From NCBI GenBank assembly GCA_009760855.2, contig WPIO01000098.1, forward strand, positions 498,501 to 562,500: a DNA stretch of 64,000 nucleotides, in the 5' to 3' direction. Under the pieces are notes generated by a model that was given only the letters and a program-made list of their open reading frames with translations, searched no databases and was not told where the DNA came from. Position numbers and translations under genes: made by a program. This document shows positions 1 to 13,100 of the stretch, piece after piece. Numbering within the stretch: position 1 is the first letter of the stretch; the number at the start of each line of letters is the position of its first letter. This DNA comes from Cristatella mucedo (taxonomy: Eukaryota; Bryozoa; Phylactolaemata; Cristatellidae).

Positions 1-178
1 GAATCATGGTTTCGTTCGTGCGCCACAGGCTTGCCAATCTCGAGTCTCGATCATCGTGATTTAAAGAATAAAAGCTCACCGTGTTTGCTTTGCAGCAAAC
101 GTAAAGCTCCTAGGAAGAGATCGAGTTCTCTGAGACTGCTTTATCCAGTGTAATACTACTATTACTATTATATGCCGA
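1..178 (+). mobile_element. LINE A (L2/CR1-like) 3' end
   Basis: Degraded end of the family A 3' UTR with the terminal hairpin (GTAAAGCTCC..GAGTTCTCTGAG) and an ATT/ACT tail. It lies in the intron after exon 9. Confidence 0.75.
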
Positions 179-326
179 CGCCCTGTGGATTATAATATGC
201 ACTCACACAAGGAGCGAATAAGAAAAAGATGACTGCATAGCCAGCTGCTTGCCTGCTGTGCGCCCTAACTCGGCACGGCACTCCATGCATGCATGCAAAC
301 GACTTCTGCTCCTGTGCAATACTCAC

Positions 327-415
327 ATGACACTGCTGGTTGCTTCCAGGTGCTTAACTGCAACAATGATTCCACCGTGGTCGCCCATGGCAAACGAATA
401 GGTTCCATTCAGAAC
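327..415 (-). CDS. SORL1: SORL1-like exon 9: VPS10 GDHGG segment (last exon in window)
   Basis: 29 codons plus two bases, too short to show as a standalone frame. The acceptor is CTTTTGCAG and the donor GTGAGT (phase 2). It encodes [20 protein letters not shown], equivalent to human LPGPHYYTWGDHGGIITAI. The next exon must lie left of the window. Positions 1-326 are intron containing a LINE A 3' end. Confidence 0.9.
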
Positions 416-1156
416 CTGCAAAAGATAGGCGCCAGGGAAGTAAAGGCAGCGTAAAAGAGCCAGCAATTCGACCGAGTGCCAGAGGGAGCAGATAGGCTGC
501 TTTTCAAAACGGCTGTGTTACTAATAGACAATACCCAATAGTCAGATGAGCATGGCACTCAGCATGCAGGTGAGCATGCCGAAGTCAAGGTCTAAGCAGT
601 GACATAGCTGGTAATCAGCACCCAACTGGAATAGAAAACGCTGCTCTTCCCTCCTAGCAATAGGCACTGGAGACATTTAAAAAAAGGGAGCTAAAACACT
701 TAAATTTGTCACGGCATCTAGTGGGTCCATGCGATTCGTCCTTTGCGTGCTTATTCGTGCAGACACTACATGCTGCCACTAGCCATGCTGACCCTGTGCA
801 TGTCACCTCTAACCATGTCATGCTTCTTGTCATTGAGCATGCTACCGCTCAATGCTATTGCCACCATGCCATTCGATCGTGCTCTCTTTGCAGCAAATGT
901 GAAGTGCCTAAAAAGAGATTGAGTTCTCTAAGGGCACTATAGTAAATGTATTATTATTATTAGAGTGCCAGCTACAGACTTCCTTCGCTATATAAATGAA
1001 TTATATATATATCTATATATATATCTATCTCTATCTAATCTATATCTATATCTATACCTATATATATATACATACATGCATACATACATACATACATACA
1101 TACATACATACATACATACATACATACATACATACATACATACATACATACATACA

Positions 1157-1187
<31 letters not shown>

Positions 1188-4100
1188 CTTCGCGAGTGTC
1201 AGCCACAAATGAAGCCGACTGACTGAAAACAGATTAATTTTGCGCAATAAGGCATCGGCAATAGCACTGGCAATGCAGCACCATTGGCAGTCAGCAGCAG
1301 TCAGCTGATTGTCGATGTCGTTATTACGTTATATCACGATTATGTCGCTATAACGAGGCGAGGGGATGCAGAGCCCGGCTACACAAGTTGAACCTCTTGT
1401 CAGCAACATAACGTCGAGCTGTCACCGGATGCCTGGCTCTTGAGCACAACAGCTTGTCAGTGCCCTGGTATCGTAACATAACATGAGATCTAGTGAGCAA
1501 CCGTGGTGCAGCGATCAGACATAATGAGACTGGCTGACAGCAAGGTCAATCAGGCAGCACTAGTCAATACAGGAAATTGCTGCTTCAGCATTGGCCCCCC
1601 ACGAGGCTGAATGCCTGAAGCGCAGACACTCGATTCTGCACGTCGGCCAATTTTCTAAAGGTAAATGGTGATGAAACCGAGCTCCAAGAAATGGGGAGGA
1701 TCCACGGAGGGCTTAGCCACGGCTGAGGGAAGGACGCTCGGCTCTTCTAAACGACGTACCGCTGTAGCAAGGCCTGATCATCATGCACTCCTAATTCATG
1801 TGTCACCTTCAATGACATGACACTAAAACGTTTTCATTCAGAAGACCACTTCCACAGCTAGTCATCAGGTTTGGTCGCTGTCGAAGAAGTGGGGATTCGG
1901 TACCACGGGCTGTCTTAAGATCTTACTAGTTTCCTGGTCTTGACCTGACTGGACTACAGCAATTTAGTTTCGGCCGGTCTACCAAAACAAAGCCTACAGC
2001 TTATGACAAACATGGCTGCAAGGCTAGTCAACCAATCCAAGCCACGAGTCTCCTTTCATGAAAGAGCTGCGATGGCTACCAGTTGATCCAAGGATGTAGA
2101 GCAAGAAACTAGGAATCTCACTAACAAGGCCTACAAAGGCTTGGCACCTTCATTCATTGCCCAGCTTCTGTGCACGATTCTGCCTGATGGTGTCATCAGG
2201 TCCTAAATGGACAATGGTCGTTATATTGGTTTGCTGGAAGACAATTTCTCGTTGCTGCAGGAGACTCTATCGGCTACCGTATACGCAAAGCTGCTTAGGT
2301 TAGGCTTTGGGTGAGTTATAATACAATTCTAAAGATTAGCACCCACTTAATAACTGCCGCTTTGTGGAGAAGCAGAAGGAAATGTATGCACACATACATT
2401 GACATCACTGTAATTCCAAATATAACACTACATGAGCCAATGTTCGGGATGAGTCTACTCCTCTGACCAAGAAATATGGGTGTCCTTACCCAGATAGTCT
2501 ATGGTTTATATCGATACATACCGAAAACCAATCGGCATGCTTGCTGTCAAGCATTGCTAAGTGCCAAGGAAGAGAGGTTTTCTTCTTTATAGTATTATTA
2601 TTCTGCTATATAAATGAGTCTGTTGAATCAGCCGATCACTACTAAGGGTATTTAGTTTTCTCGGCTAAATGCTATTCCTACCTGCAAGCCCACATTCAGC
2701 TACTAAGAAGAGCCAGCAAGAAATATCATGCGTTTGGCATATGCAATCTCAGATGACAACAAATGGCAACAGACGAGCAGCAGAGAGGCAGGTGAAACCC
2801 GCATAAAAGATTAGACTCAAGGCAGCACACTTTCAGGCGCTTGTTACCACACATTAGCAAACGAGGTGCAGCCAACTGCGCGTGCGCACACACACACACA
2901 GGCGCTCAGCACACTCTTGACACTTGCAGGGATTAACGCAGAAGGACCTGTACGATGCCTTTAATCGAGGCATGCTGCAAAGGCTGCCAATAGCTCATTG
3001 GAATCAGTCAAAAAGTGGTTGAAAGAGGGAGACTACTCCTACCTCTCTCCACGTGAAACCGGCATCGGTTGACAGGAATACGGATGGTGAGGTGGTGACA
3101 CCTCTGACCGACGATCCGTAGATGCCTGTAGCCAGGATGACGCCGATGGCATTTTCAGAGCTGTATATCGTAGGGTACCGTTGTGGCAGGTAGGAATGAA
3201 ACTGCTGCGTCAGGTGCAGCGAACATCCCAAGTTCTGACAGGCAAAAAACCAAGAAACACTAACGACTGGCTGCCAACAAAACGTCGGCCGGCTCAAGCG
3301 GCAGCAGCTACAGTACTTCTACACTGAATATCCTATTAAAGTGCAAACCGAAAACTAAAGCTATAAGTGGTTACGTCAGCAGGCACAAGACAGTTTGCTA
3401 AGACAACTCGCTGCAATTTCAATTCTGAGTGGCAGATCAAAGCGACCCTGGTCAGAGATCTACACGTGCGGGAGAAGCTCAGCCAAGCTCAATGGCCAAG
3501 CGAGTTTTACTTTCTTCCAACAGGGTCATCGTACAAGCCCTCCTGCAACCAAGCTACCAATTACAATACCTATCCCAATACATCTGGTGGCATCACTTGC
3601 CTACGCCTTCTACTTACTTCGCTCTTCGACAGTCACTATTTGGCAAGATATAAGCTAGGCTCACTACTTTTGATAGGACTTGCATGTCACTGGCCACCAA
3701 ACACGGACTGAAGCCTGCCTACTAAAGTAGATGGCAGACAACTAGTGGGAGCAGTCTTAAAAGGCGCGTGAGCAAGGTAAAGGTGAGTTCAACACCTACA
3801 TAATGTCTAGGATGAGATACAATTGCAACAGGAGTAATGCTTAGGAGAGAGCCTTGTTTATCGATACCAACATACAAAAAGACAATGTGTATTCGTAGGG
3901 GAACAAACTCTTTTACGTATTTTGTCAGCAGCAACGCAAAGCCACGAGGACAAAGTGCCAAGCCAAAAAGAGTTTCGGTGCAACATATTCCGATCCGAGA
4001 TCTCAAATAAAGCCACTGATTTGATCGGTTGGCAGATCAATACTCCGGAATGAATCTACACGATATAGATGCACCCCTTACACGGCCCCACCACGATTAT

Positions 4101-7100
4101 GCTGACTTTCAGCAGCCCCTCCTGGCTCGGTTTCCGTAAATGGGTACCGTGTACTACCGAGTATGTGCCAAGTAACGATCGAGCCGCCGAACGGTTGTGG
4201 AATGTCAGAAGACACGTCTCAGTAAAACGGCAAGACACAAATTCCAGGATCTGTTTCCTCCCAGTAAACAGGTATTGCCAGCAAAGCGACCGCATCTCAC
4301 CCGAGAGAAATGATGGCATACACAGCTTAACGACACCCATAGAAAACTTATGAAGCAAAGCTGACTAGTACCGCCACGTCCTCGAGGATTCATCATATTA
4401 CTGATAGCTACAATGCGGTGGGTCTGCTGCAGCAGCGGCTGCAGCATCAAGCAGCATCAAGCAGCAGCAACAGCAGCAGCTCCTGTCATACCCAGTAGCA
4501 GTTTGTGAAGCTGCCTTTGCTGTCCCGGTAGGGCGCTCTGATGCGCTGCCATCGGCCGCCTTTATCGAACGTGATGAGCGTGGTCTGATTCAGGTTGAGG
4601 GCATTGGAGTAGTAAGAGGAGGCATTCGTCAGGAACTGCGATGCGATATAAATCCCATCCAGGCCTTCGACACGGTACACGTCGGCAAACGCACTGGCGC
4701 CTCTGTACAGCTGCCTGCGAGTTGGTCGGACGAGAGAAAAGCTATTGCGGTTGCACGACTGCCGAAAAAGCAGGCGACGAGAAGGCGGCAAACGATGCAA
4801 AAGGGCGCTCATCGACGACGCATCATTGGAGCAGCGAAAGTGGGCTGCAGGTGACCCGGGGTGGGGGAGGGTAGAAGGGAGGGAGAGGGCAGCAGGCAAT
4901 CTATGGGGGGAGGAGGAGTGGTGCGTACGCGCGGCACCGACCTGGTCAAGTAGTCGGAATCCTGACTGTTTGGATTAATGTACACCACTCGAGCCAAGGA
5001 CAGCGAGAAATCGGTGCCGTTGTTATTGCTAATGTACAAGTTCGTGTACAGGCGGCCGTGATTGACGCAGATTAGCACCTCGTCCTCAGAAGCGTCGACG
5101 AGGAAATAGTCCTGGATAATCAGCGGCCGATGGCGGCGCACCCGAGCATTACGATCACAATCATCGATCATCATTGATCAACGATCACGTACCACGATCA
5201 TCGATCATCATTGATCAACGATCACCATCATCGATCACGCACCACGATCATCGATCATCATTGATCAACGATCACTATCATCGATCTCGCATCACGATCA
5301 CAGCCAATCGCGACCGTGGAGCGAATGCAGAGCCGAATGCAGGCGTCCAAGAGCGAAGCGCCGAGCTCGGAGGAAGCAAAGGAGGCAAGGCAAGCAGCCG
5401 GCTCGCGCTCTCGTGCCGGGTGAGAGGAGGAGGAACAGAGAGGTGGGCAAGGCACCTCGGCGGCACACTGGCGACTGCCACCGACCGGCTTACCAGATGG
5501 GTCCAGCTGGCGGGGAACCTGGCTTTCTGCAGAGGGCTGTTCTGGTACGCCACCCACAGCTCCAGGCCGGCCGGCTGCGTCGTCGTCGGGCTGACGAGAG
5601 GCGCTGGCATGGGCGCCTGCAACTGAGGACGTTCGCGAGCGCTGCAGAGCGAGGTGCGCGGCTCGAGCGAGACCTCGTGCTCGGCGCCGGCCAGAGGACT
5701 GGCTTGGGCTCTGATGCGACGTGCGAGAGCACCACGTGGCTCCAGCTCTGCTCGAGACCCTGCGCAAATGCGCGCATCCAACACCTGCAGCGCGCTGAGC
5801 GCACGCTGCAGGTCAACGGGACGGCAGCCGCTGTCGGCAAGCGGCCGAACAAACGCTGGTAAACGTGATGAGATCAAGCACGGTCACGCTCGGACGAGCA
5901 GGGGAGAGCTCGCTCAGGCGTGCGCAAGCGCCACGCACGCACAGACGCACGCAGCTAGCGGCCGCCGGCGTCAGAGGCGGGCAAAGAGTCGTGCGGAGGC
6001 AAAGCGTGCGCGATGCCCGCGACGAACCCTAGTGGTGGTGAAAATGTAGTTGCCCTTGAGGGTGAAGTCTACAACGTTGTCGACCATTATCGTGCCTGCG
6101 TACATGTTTCCAGACACCCGTCGGAACTTCTGCACAAACGCCAGGCCGGTGCCTCGGTCCACTTCGACGTAGAATGACTGCGGGTCGCTGTCCCAGCTCT
6201 CGGCCCTTGGGGAATGCAGAGAAGTGGAGTGAGAGTAACCGTCCGGCTCCGTCCAGCGAGTCGAGCCCGGTGGCAGCCGGCCATCGCTGGCCCTCAACGA
6301 CCAGCAGCGCCCACAGGCGGAAGCACTCTGTGGCGAGTGGTGCGGCGCCGGGAGGGGGGCTGCTAGCGCCATGTCGCTAGCTGGAGACAGCCAAGGAAGC
6401 CTGTATGTATGTGGCCACGGCGTGCTGCTTGGCCAGAGCCAGCCGCTGTCGACACCAGCCCATCCATTACCAACTCAATAGCAGCAGCCTTCCGGCCAAG
6501 AAAATTCCTGGGAGATTGAAGCGAGCTGACAACTTCGGGGGGGGGGAAGGACAAGGAGGACGTGGTCATGTGCTACCTCGGAGCCTTGCCCGCTGCTTGC
6601 AGGGTGGGTCAGGCTCTGGAATTGCCTACTTTCGGCAGCGTAACATTACTAAAATTCGGGCCTGCTTAGACGGTGTTCAGACAGTTTAGACAGACACTTT
6701 GAAATCGGCCTGAGCATTTGTGACATCCTGTCTCGACTTCTGTAAGGCACTGCTTGCTGGTCTACCAGCCCGTGCACTCAGGCGCTCAGGCAGTTGGTAA
6801 AAGGATGCGGCAGCCAGGCTTGTCTGTCGTGAGCTGCCCAGTTGCCACGTCACACCACTTCACGACGCCCTGCACCGGCTCCCAGTCAAAGAATGCGCCG
6901 ACTTCAAGTTTTTGTCACTCACTTTTTAGGTCCTTTCATTCTTTGGCTCCAGCCTACCTATCAGATCTACTGCCCCACCAGGCTAAGCATCGTACCGCCA
7001 GCTTTTCGGAATCTAACTGTTTACCTATATCTCGCACAAATCTCAAATCTTTGGAGAGAATTCCTTCAGTTCATGCGCTCCCAAAGCCTACAACTCATTT

Positions 7101-10100
7101 CCAACTTGCATCACGACATCTCCTAACTTGACCAAATTTAAAAAAGAAACTAAAATGCACCAATTTACCATAACTTTTAGTGGGTCCCTGTGAGTCGACC
7201 TTTGTGTGCTTATGTTTACTGACACTGTGCAGGTCATCTCTAGTGCCACTAGTCATACTTGCATGCTGACCCTATGCATGTCACCCCTAACCATGTTGTG
7301 CTTGTTGACATTAAGCATGCAACCACTAACCATAGAATCATGCTTCCGTTACAGCACATGTAATGTGCCTAGATAGAGATTAAGTCATCGGTGCTATACA
7401 AATTTATCAGTCATTTTTAAAACTAAAATTAAAATTATTAAAATAAAAATAAAATTATCCTGCTGCAAACTCTAAAGCACCGATTAAGTTCTCTTAGGGC
7501 ATAATTCTTTTATCATTATTACTGCTGTTATTATTAAAAAGGCTGCGCTACTCTCCTCGCTTGCCGAGCGCCTAGCAGCAGCTGCAGAGAGACCGGCAGC
7601 TGCAGCTGAAGAGTGCCGGATGCAGAGGCAGTACCAAGTGAAGGCAGCTGCAGAGAGACCGGCTGCTGCAGCTGCAGAGTGCCGCAAGCGGAGGCAGTAC
7701 CAAGTGAAGGCCTTGACATTGCCGGCCTTCAGCGTCCACAGAGATCCAAAGTCGGTGCTCAGATACAGCGAGCCCAGCGTGCCGGCCCCCTCCTGAGCAA
7801 GCACCAGGTCCGACGAGGTGGGATGTATGGCCACGATGTTTGGCGTGAAGCCGCAGTTGACTGTGCCGTAGCTGCGCAGATCGCGGGTGACAAGCATTTT
7901 CCTATGTACCAGGTCCGTGAAGATGTACTATGCGAAAAACAGAGGCCACGACTGACAAGCGCATGCTCCGAACGCACTTGGAGAGCGCTCTGCTCAGCTC
8001 CGAGCTGAGAGCTCTCCAAGCCGGCAGCTCGGAGCTGAGATGCTAGCCGACTGCGACGGCTGCCTCGGCCGGCTAGCCGAACACTTGGCCGACGGGCTTC
8101 CGCTGCAGGTCTATAAACTAGGCTGAAAAAACAGTTAATAATATCAATTAATAATAATAATAAATTTGTATGGCACCCTCAGAGAGCTCAATCTCTTTCT
8201 TGGCATAACTAGGCCTTACTTGAACTTTTGCAGCTGAAGCATGAGCAAGTTTCTGGCTGGAAGAGGGCAAATGACTACAAAATGTGGCACAAACCTCTCA
8301 AGCTAGCTTAGGAGACCAGAGACAGCCTCGGCAGCAAGAAGACGAATCCTGCGATGGTGCTGAAAGTGTTGCGATGCTGGCGGCAGCAGACGACCGAAGC
8401 ACAAGCGCCGACCATGCCGCCTGGTGATGAAGCAGCGCCCTTCCGGTGGCCATAGTGCCACAAAAGACGCGGCAGTAATGTATGCAGCCGGGTTACAGTT
8501 ACTGTTGCTTGGGCTACACGACGTCATGCCGCGCCCCACGAGGATTCGAGACAGCTACCTCGGGGACCAGAGTGTGTGAGACACTAGTCCACTGTCAGCA
8601 CTGAAAAGCTTAGTCTTCAAGTCCCAGAGATTTGAGCACGTGTCTCCTTTGCTGAAAGAGCTAGGATGGTTGCCGGTTGAGCAAAGGATACACAGCAAAG
8701 TTCTTATGCTGACCCACAAGGCCCGCCGCGGCTTGGCTCCTTCATACCTAGCTGAACTGCTGCATCAGTTCAGCCTGTTCGTGCCCTGAGGTCATGTGTG
8801 GACAAGAAACTAGCTGTTCCATTCCTCCGCTTAAGACCGTTGGCGACAGAAGCTTTAGCTCTGCAGGTCCTAGACTGTGGAGCTCGCTTCCACAATTCTT
8901 ATCCAACAACTGCTCTTCTGCTGCCTTCTATGGCACATCTTTTTCAGCGGTCCTGAACTGCTACTTCTATGCTACTCACTACCTCAACTGCTCTCCTGAC
9001 TCTGCTATGCTTCCAACTTTCTCTTCGTTGCGTGAGACGAAGTCTGTTGGCTACCAAATGCGTACCAAAAGCTGCTTAGGCTGTGAGTGTGCTATACAAA
9101 ACTCTCTTGTGTAACACCCACAGAGTCTTTATGACTTTGTGGAGTTACAGACTGAGATACATTACATAGTTTTTAGAATACATACTCTCATTTTTATATT
9201 CAATGTTGCCAATAATTGTGAATGATTTGCCAATCTTTACTGCTGCACTATGCCATATGCAATACCCCGAAAGCGACCGTGAAACGTTACAGTATCAAGT
9301 TTGTGTTGGAGGTTTTGTGAAGTATTTGTGCAATAACGCTGCTTGGTTACTTAACTCCAGATCATAAGTAGCATGCTAGGTGACAGAAATCCTGTCTTTC
9401 GGCTGCTATATAAATGGCTTGCAGTTGAATCGATCTTTACTTTATACTTTATTCGCTCTAGACACAGTGGGAAACCAAAGGGGGGGGGACACATGCTCAA
9501 ATATAGCTTAGTCGATGGACACGACAACGCAGACCAACCTAACCAATTGCCAACGTGGTGTGCAGTTCGAGCCGCTATGAGGTTTCTAAAGCATTTCCTT
9601 TGGCACTTTAAATAATTTCTTAATAGCAGCTTTGTCTATTGGCATTAGTACTCAGCCAGGGAAGGCCGGTGGCGTCGTTGAGCATTTACTACAGTATGCA
9701 GGGTGAGCACTAACTTGAGTATAACCGGGTCACAAATTGTCAAGCAGTAAGGGACCACAGTGATTTAAGCAAACAAAGTCAGACCTATAAGCACATGTTG
9801 CAATCAATTGAGATCTGCGACTGGCATGAAGCCAGCAATCAGCTTCCTTAGGATGTTCTCCAGAAGGGTAACATACTAATACTGACAGCCCCCAGCAGGC
9901 TAACGTACAAAAACTGACTTCAATTTCGAAAGCTGAAAGATTCCAATAGGCAAGGCAAAAGCTATGTGTGCAATCGAAGGCAAGCACATAATTAAACAAG
10001 TGCCCAATGAGTGCCAAGAGCCCCGAGAGACTGTGGCTTGCTACCAAGGCAACAGGATTCAGAGATTACTTCTTGTATGCCGATCTGCTCAGAACATGCG

Positions 10101-13100
10101 ATGAAACAGGGCACACTTTTAATCCAGCGCTTCTATAACTCTCAGCTAAAGGATAAAGAAAAAGGCCAAGCCAGAGATGGTGGCAGCTGCCACCGCGTGT
10201 GCACACATAGGTGGGCGCCAAAGCCTAACACCGGCCCTGTCCGGTGCCCAGCAGCTGAGCTTTAGCAATGGCTGGCCCCTGGCTCTTGGCCAGCCTGCAG
10301 GTTGCCCACGGGTGCTGAGGGGATGCTCCCAGACCCTCGGTGAGACAGAGGTGCCACTCAAGAGCTCCAATCCTGGCTTGGCCTGTGTGTGCACCCAGTG
10401 CACAAACAGGCAGGGCCGGGCAAGACAGGGCAGGGCCGGGCCGGGCCGGGCAAGACGGGGCCGGGCCGGGCCGGGCAGCATTCGGTGGATGCAGCAGTAC
10501 AAGCAGAGGCAGCTGATGGAAGCCTCAGCTGCTTTTTAGCTCCACTAGTGATCTTTTGACTCGATTGGTCATCAGAGGTTAAACCGGCACAATTTTCAGG
10601 GTAGGCAGAACCCGGGCCAACAACCATAGGCTCGGCCACACGTTGGACTGGCTCGGCCACTTTCAGTCAGGGTCTCAAGGGAAACAGGTGGCTTCACTCC
10701 AGCACCACTGGTGTTCTCTTAACCTGCACCACGACCACCACCCCCCTAATAGGTTAGCACTCCGAGCAGCTACCTAGAAGCTGACTGGAGGGCCACAGAG
10801 AGAGGTCTGCCGGACAGTGGTGGCAGCACTCAGGGTCAAAGTACAGCTCCAACTGGGCTAACCAGACTCAGAGCATTCCAGTGATCCAATATGAGAGGGC
10901 TCACAATTGCAATGCATACCCCAAGGTCAAGTGCTTCGACGGGGGGGGGGGGGGGGGGGAGGGGGGGGGGAGGGAGGGAAAGGCAGGGTCTCCCATTTTC
11001 CTGGCAAGGACCAGCTAGATCAGCCCTTGCCCAACCAGGGCTGGCAAGCTGAGCAGCTGAGACTGCAGCTCTACTACTGGAGGAGGCAGCTCCGAGGCTG
11101 CAGCTCTTCTCTTCTCCGTTCTCTTCCTTCCTTTCCTCCTGTTTCACTGCTTCAGTGCACACTCTTCAGCCTCACGAAGGATACTGAGCACCGGTCCTCA
11201 GCGGCTGTGGCCTCAAGGTGAGCTGGGGGTCATGGGTCAAAGTGGCACAAGCGATGGGTTAATAAAGTAGCAAAAATATGGCAGCAAAACATGGCTGGAC
11301 AGACAACAGGAGGTTAGCTCAAAAATCGTCTGCAAAAGAAACGACAACATGGTTGCACGCACATTGTGGCCATGACTTCTGAAGTCTGGTAGCGGCCAAG
11401 CAAAACCATCTAAAGCAGCCAGCCGCCTTTAAGCAATGGAAAGGAACAGGTAGTTCGCTGGCCTGAAGCAGCCTGAGTGCATGGAGAAGCCAATTTAATT
11501 CTATTCGAGGCCAAATGGCCCACGATTCACGACTTCTTTGTCTTCGGCGATCAAAGACTCGAGAGGCTCCGAAAAATGCATCTGGTGAGTCGGGCTATCT
11601 TCAGGAAGGATCAAGCTTTGAATCTTCAGGTTATGTGAGTGCACAGTCGTATGCAAATATGACTTGCAATCGTGTATGAAATCAGCAGAGCAGTTAGGAG
11701 GAAAGTCTCCAATTGGCAAACCAAGCAAGTCGATACCAAAAACCAGTTCCTTGATTACCAGAAAATGCACTAGGGTGCAATGCTTCGCCTTTGTACAGCT
11801 GGCATCTTGCATCGCTTGGAGACATATCTGGCACGTGAGTGCCGAATGTGTGTGAACGGCTTGCTTCTTAGCCTTGATCGTTGCTGTGCGCTGCCAGACA
11901 CAGCCACCAAGATACACTTTTCAAGAACAGGATATATACTTGGGGCAGGTAATGGATATTATTTGGCACTAAAGTGACACTACTAAAAAAAAATATCCCT
12001 TCGTAAGCAGCAAATGCTACAGAAAACAACTTCTTCAGAAAGTATACAGCCAGCTCAGGTAGCCTGGTTTTTTTGCACACGGTGCACAAATTACCACGGC
12101 TGCTTGCACGACTTGTAATCAAAATTGCTAACTCATGCAAAGCCCAAGTGCTGGAGACACCTTCTTGGTCACGAGCTGGTTTAACACAAGACTATTCAAA
12201 ATCATCTCTTGATCGGGTACGGTGCTGGGATCATTGTTCGGGTACGGTGCTGGGATCATTGTTCGGACAAGCTGAGTACGAGGCGGCTTCGAGACTTGTG
12301 CCTTTTGCCGATCTCTGTAGCTCTAGACCATACAGCAGGCACCCCGAATTAAATACCTTTCCGCTGTCGACGCTGAAGACACACATGGTGCTGCCATGTG
12401 ATGCTGTCACAGCATGGACACAGACCCGGGTTCGATAAAACCCAGCACAGCAGAGCAGCTCGAAGCAGCTCAAAGCAGCTAGAAGCAGCCGCTGCGGGCA
12501 GAAGCTTCAATGGCCGCGACTTGACAGCAGATAGCTGCATGTTCTAACCGAGCGAGAGCCGCCTCCTGGCAGCGAGGTGCCCGGTTGTGGCTTCATGGCG
12601 GCTTCGCTAAGTCAGCATGCAAAGCTGAAGCACGTGGCCATCATCCGACTGCTCCTGCCGCCACCGCTCGAAGCTGCCATTGCCACGATTGGCGGCGATG
12701 GCCGCCGCCGGAAGCGCGCTGACCTCTTACCCACTCGCTGGCCTCGGGATCGGAAGCATGAATCAAGTCGCTGATGACGAAGCCCGGCGACGTGGTGGTC
12801 AGCTGCCACGACACGTTGGTGTACGTCAAGCCATAGTCGTACGAGACGTAGAGCGTCGACGGTGGACCGGACGAAGGGGCGGCCATGCTCTTGGCCAGCA
12901 CCACGATGGCGTCGCTGGAGCCTCCGGCCCAGCTCACCAGCAGGCTCGAATGACTGTCATTCAGGCTCGTCTGAAAGACGCGGTGGCGCGAGTGCTGACA
13001 TCGTGAAGGCGGCAACGACGACGACAAATACACGTGCCAGTGGCGGCAAAGGCGGCAGGTAGGGCGCGGACGTCAGCAGCGCTTAAGGGCTGGCTGGAGC

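Larger units (their letters stand above)
9166..12730. other. SORL1-like intron 2 remainder
   Basis: No convincing gene. Holds a GCTATATAAATGGCTTGCAG block near 9406 that looks like a SINE family 2 tail, the GGGCC minisatellite, the poly-G tract and the 25-bp duplication. A minus-strand frame at 11501-11917 (138 codons) has a short stretch loosely like an LTR-element protease, too weak to call. Confidence 0.5.

Noticed and set aside
965-1247. Open frames of IHTY/MYVC repeats on both strands
   Set aside because: They are translations of the (CATA)n microsatellite. The same applies to the CVCV/THTH frames near 18.4, 36.5 and 59.8 kb and the SLSL/ERER frames near 31.6 and 51.0 kb.
5174-6049. Long plus-strand open frames (up to 150 codons) over 5.2-6.0 kb
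   Set aside because: They run antisense to SORL1-like exons 4-6 in a GC-rich stretch with few stops. No homology, and the minus strand has the conserved protein.
11501-11917. Minus frame of 138 codons with a [13 protein letters not shown] stretch, resembling an LTR-element protease end
   Set aside because: Only one short motif-like run, no active-site D-T/S-G, no reverse transcriptase or LTRs nearby. Too weak to call.
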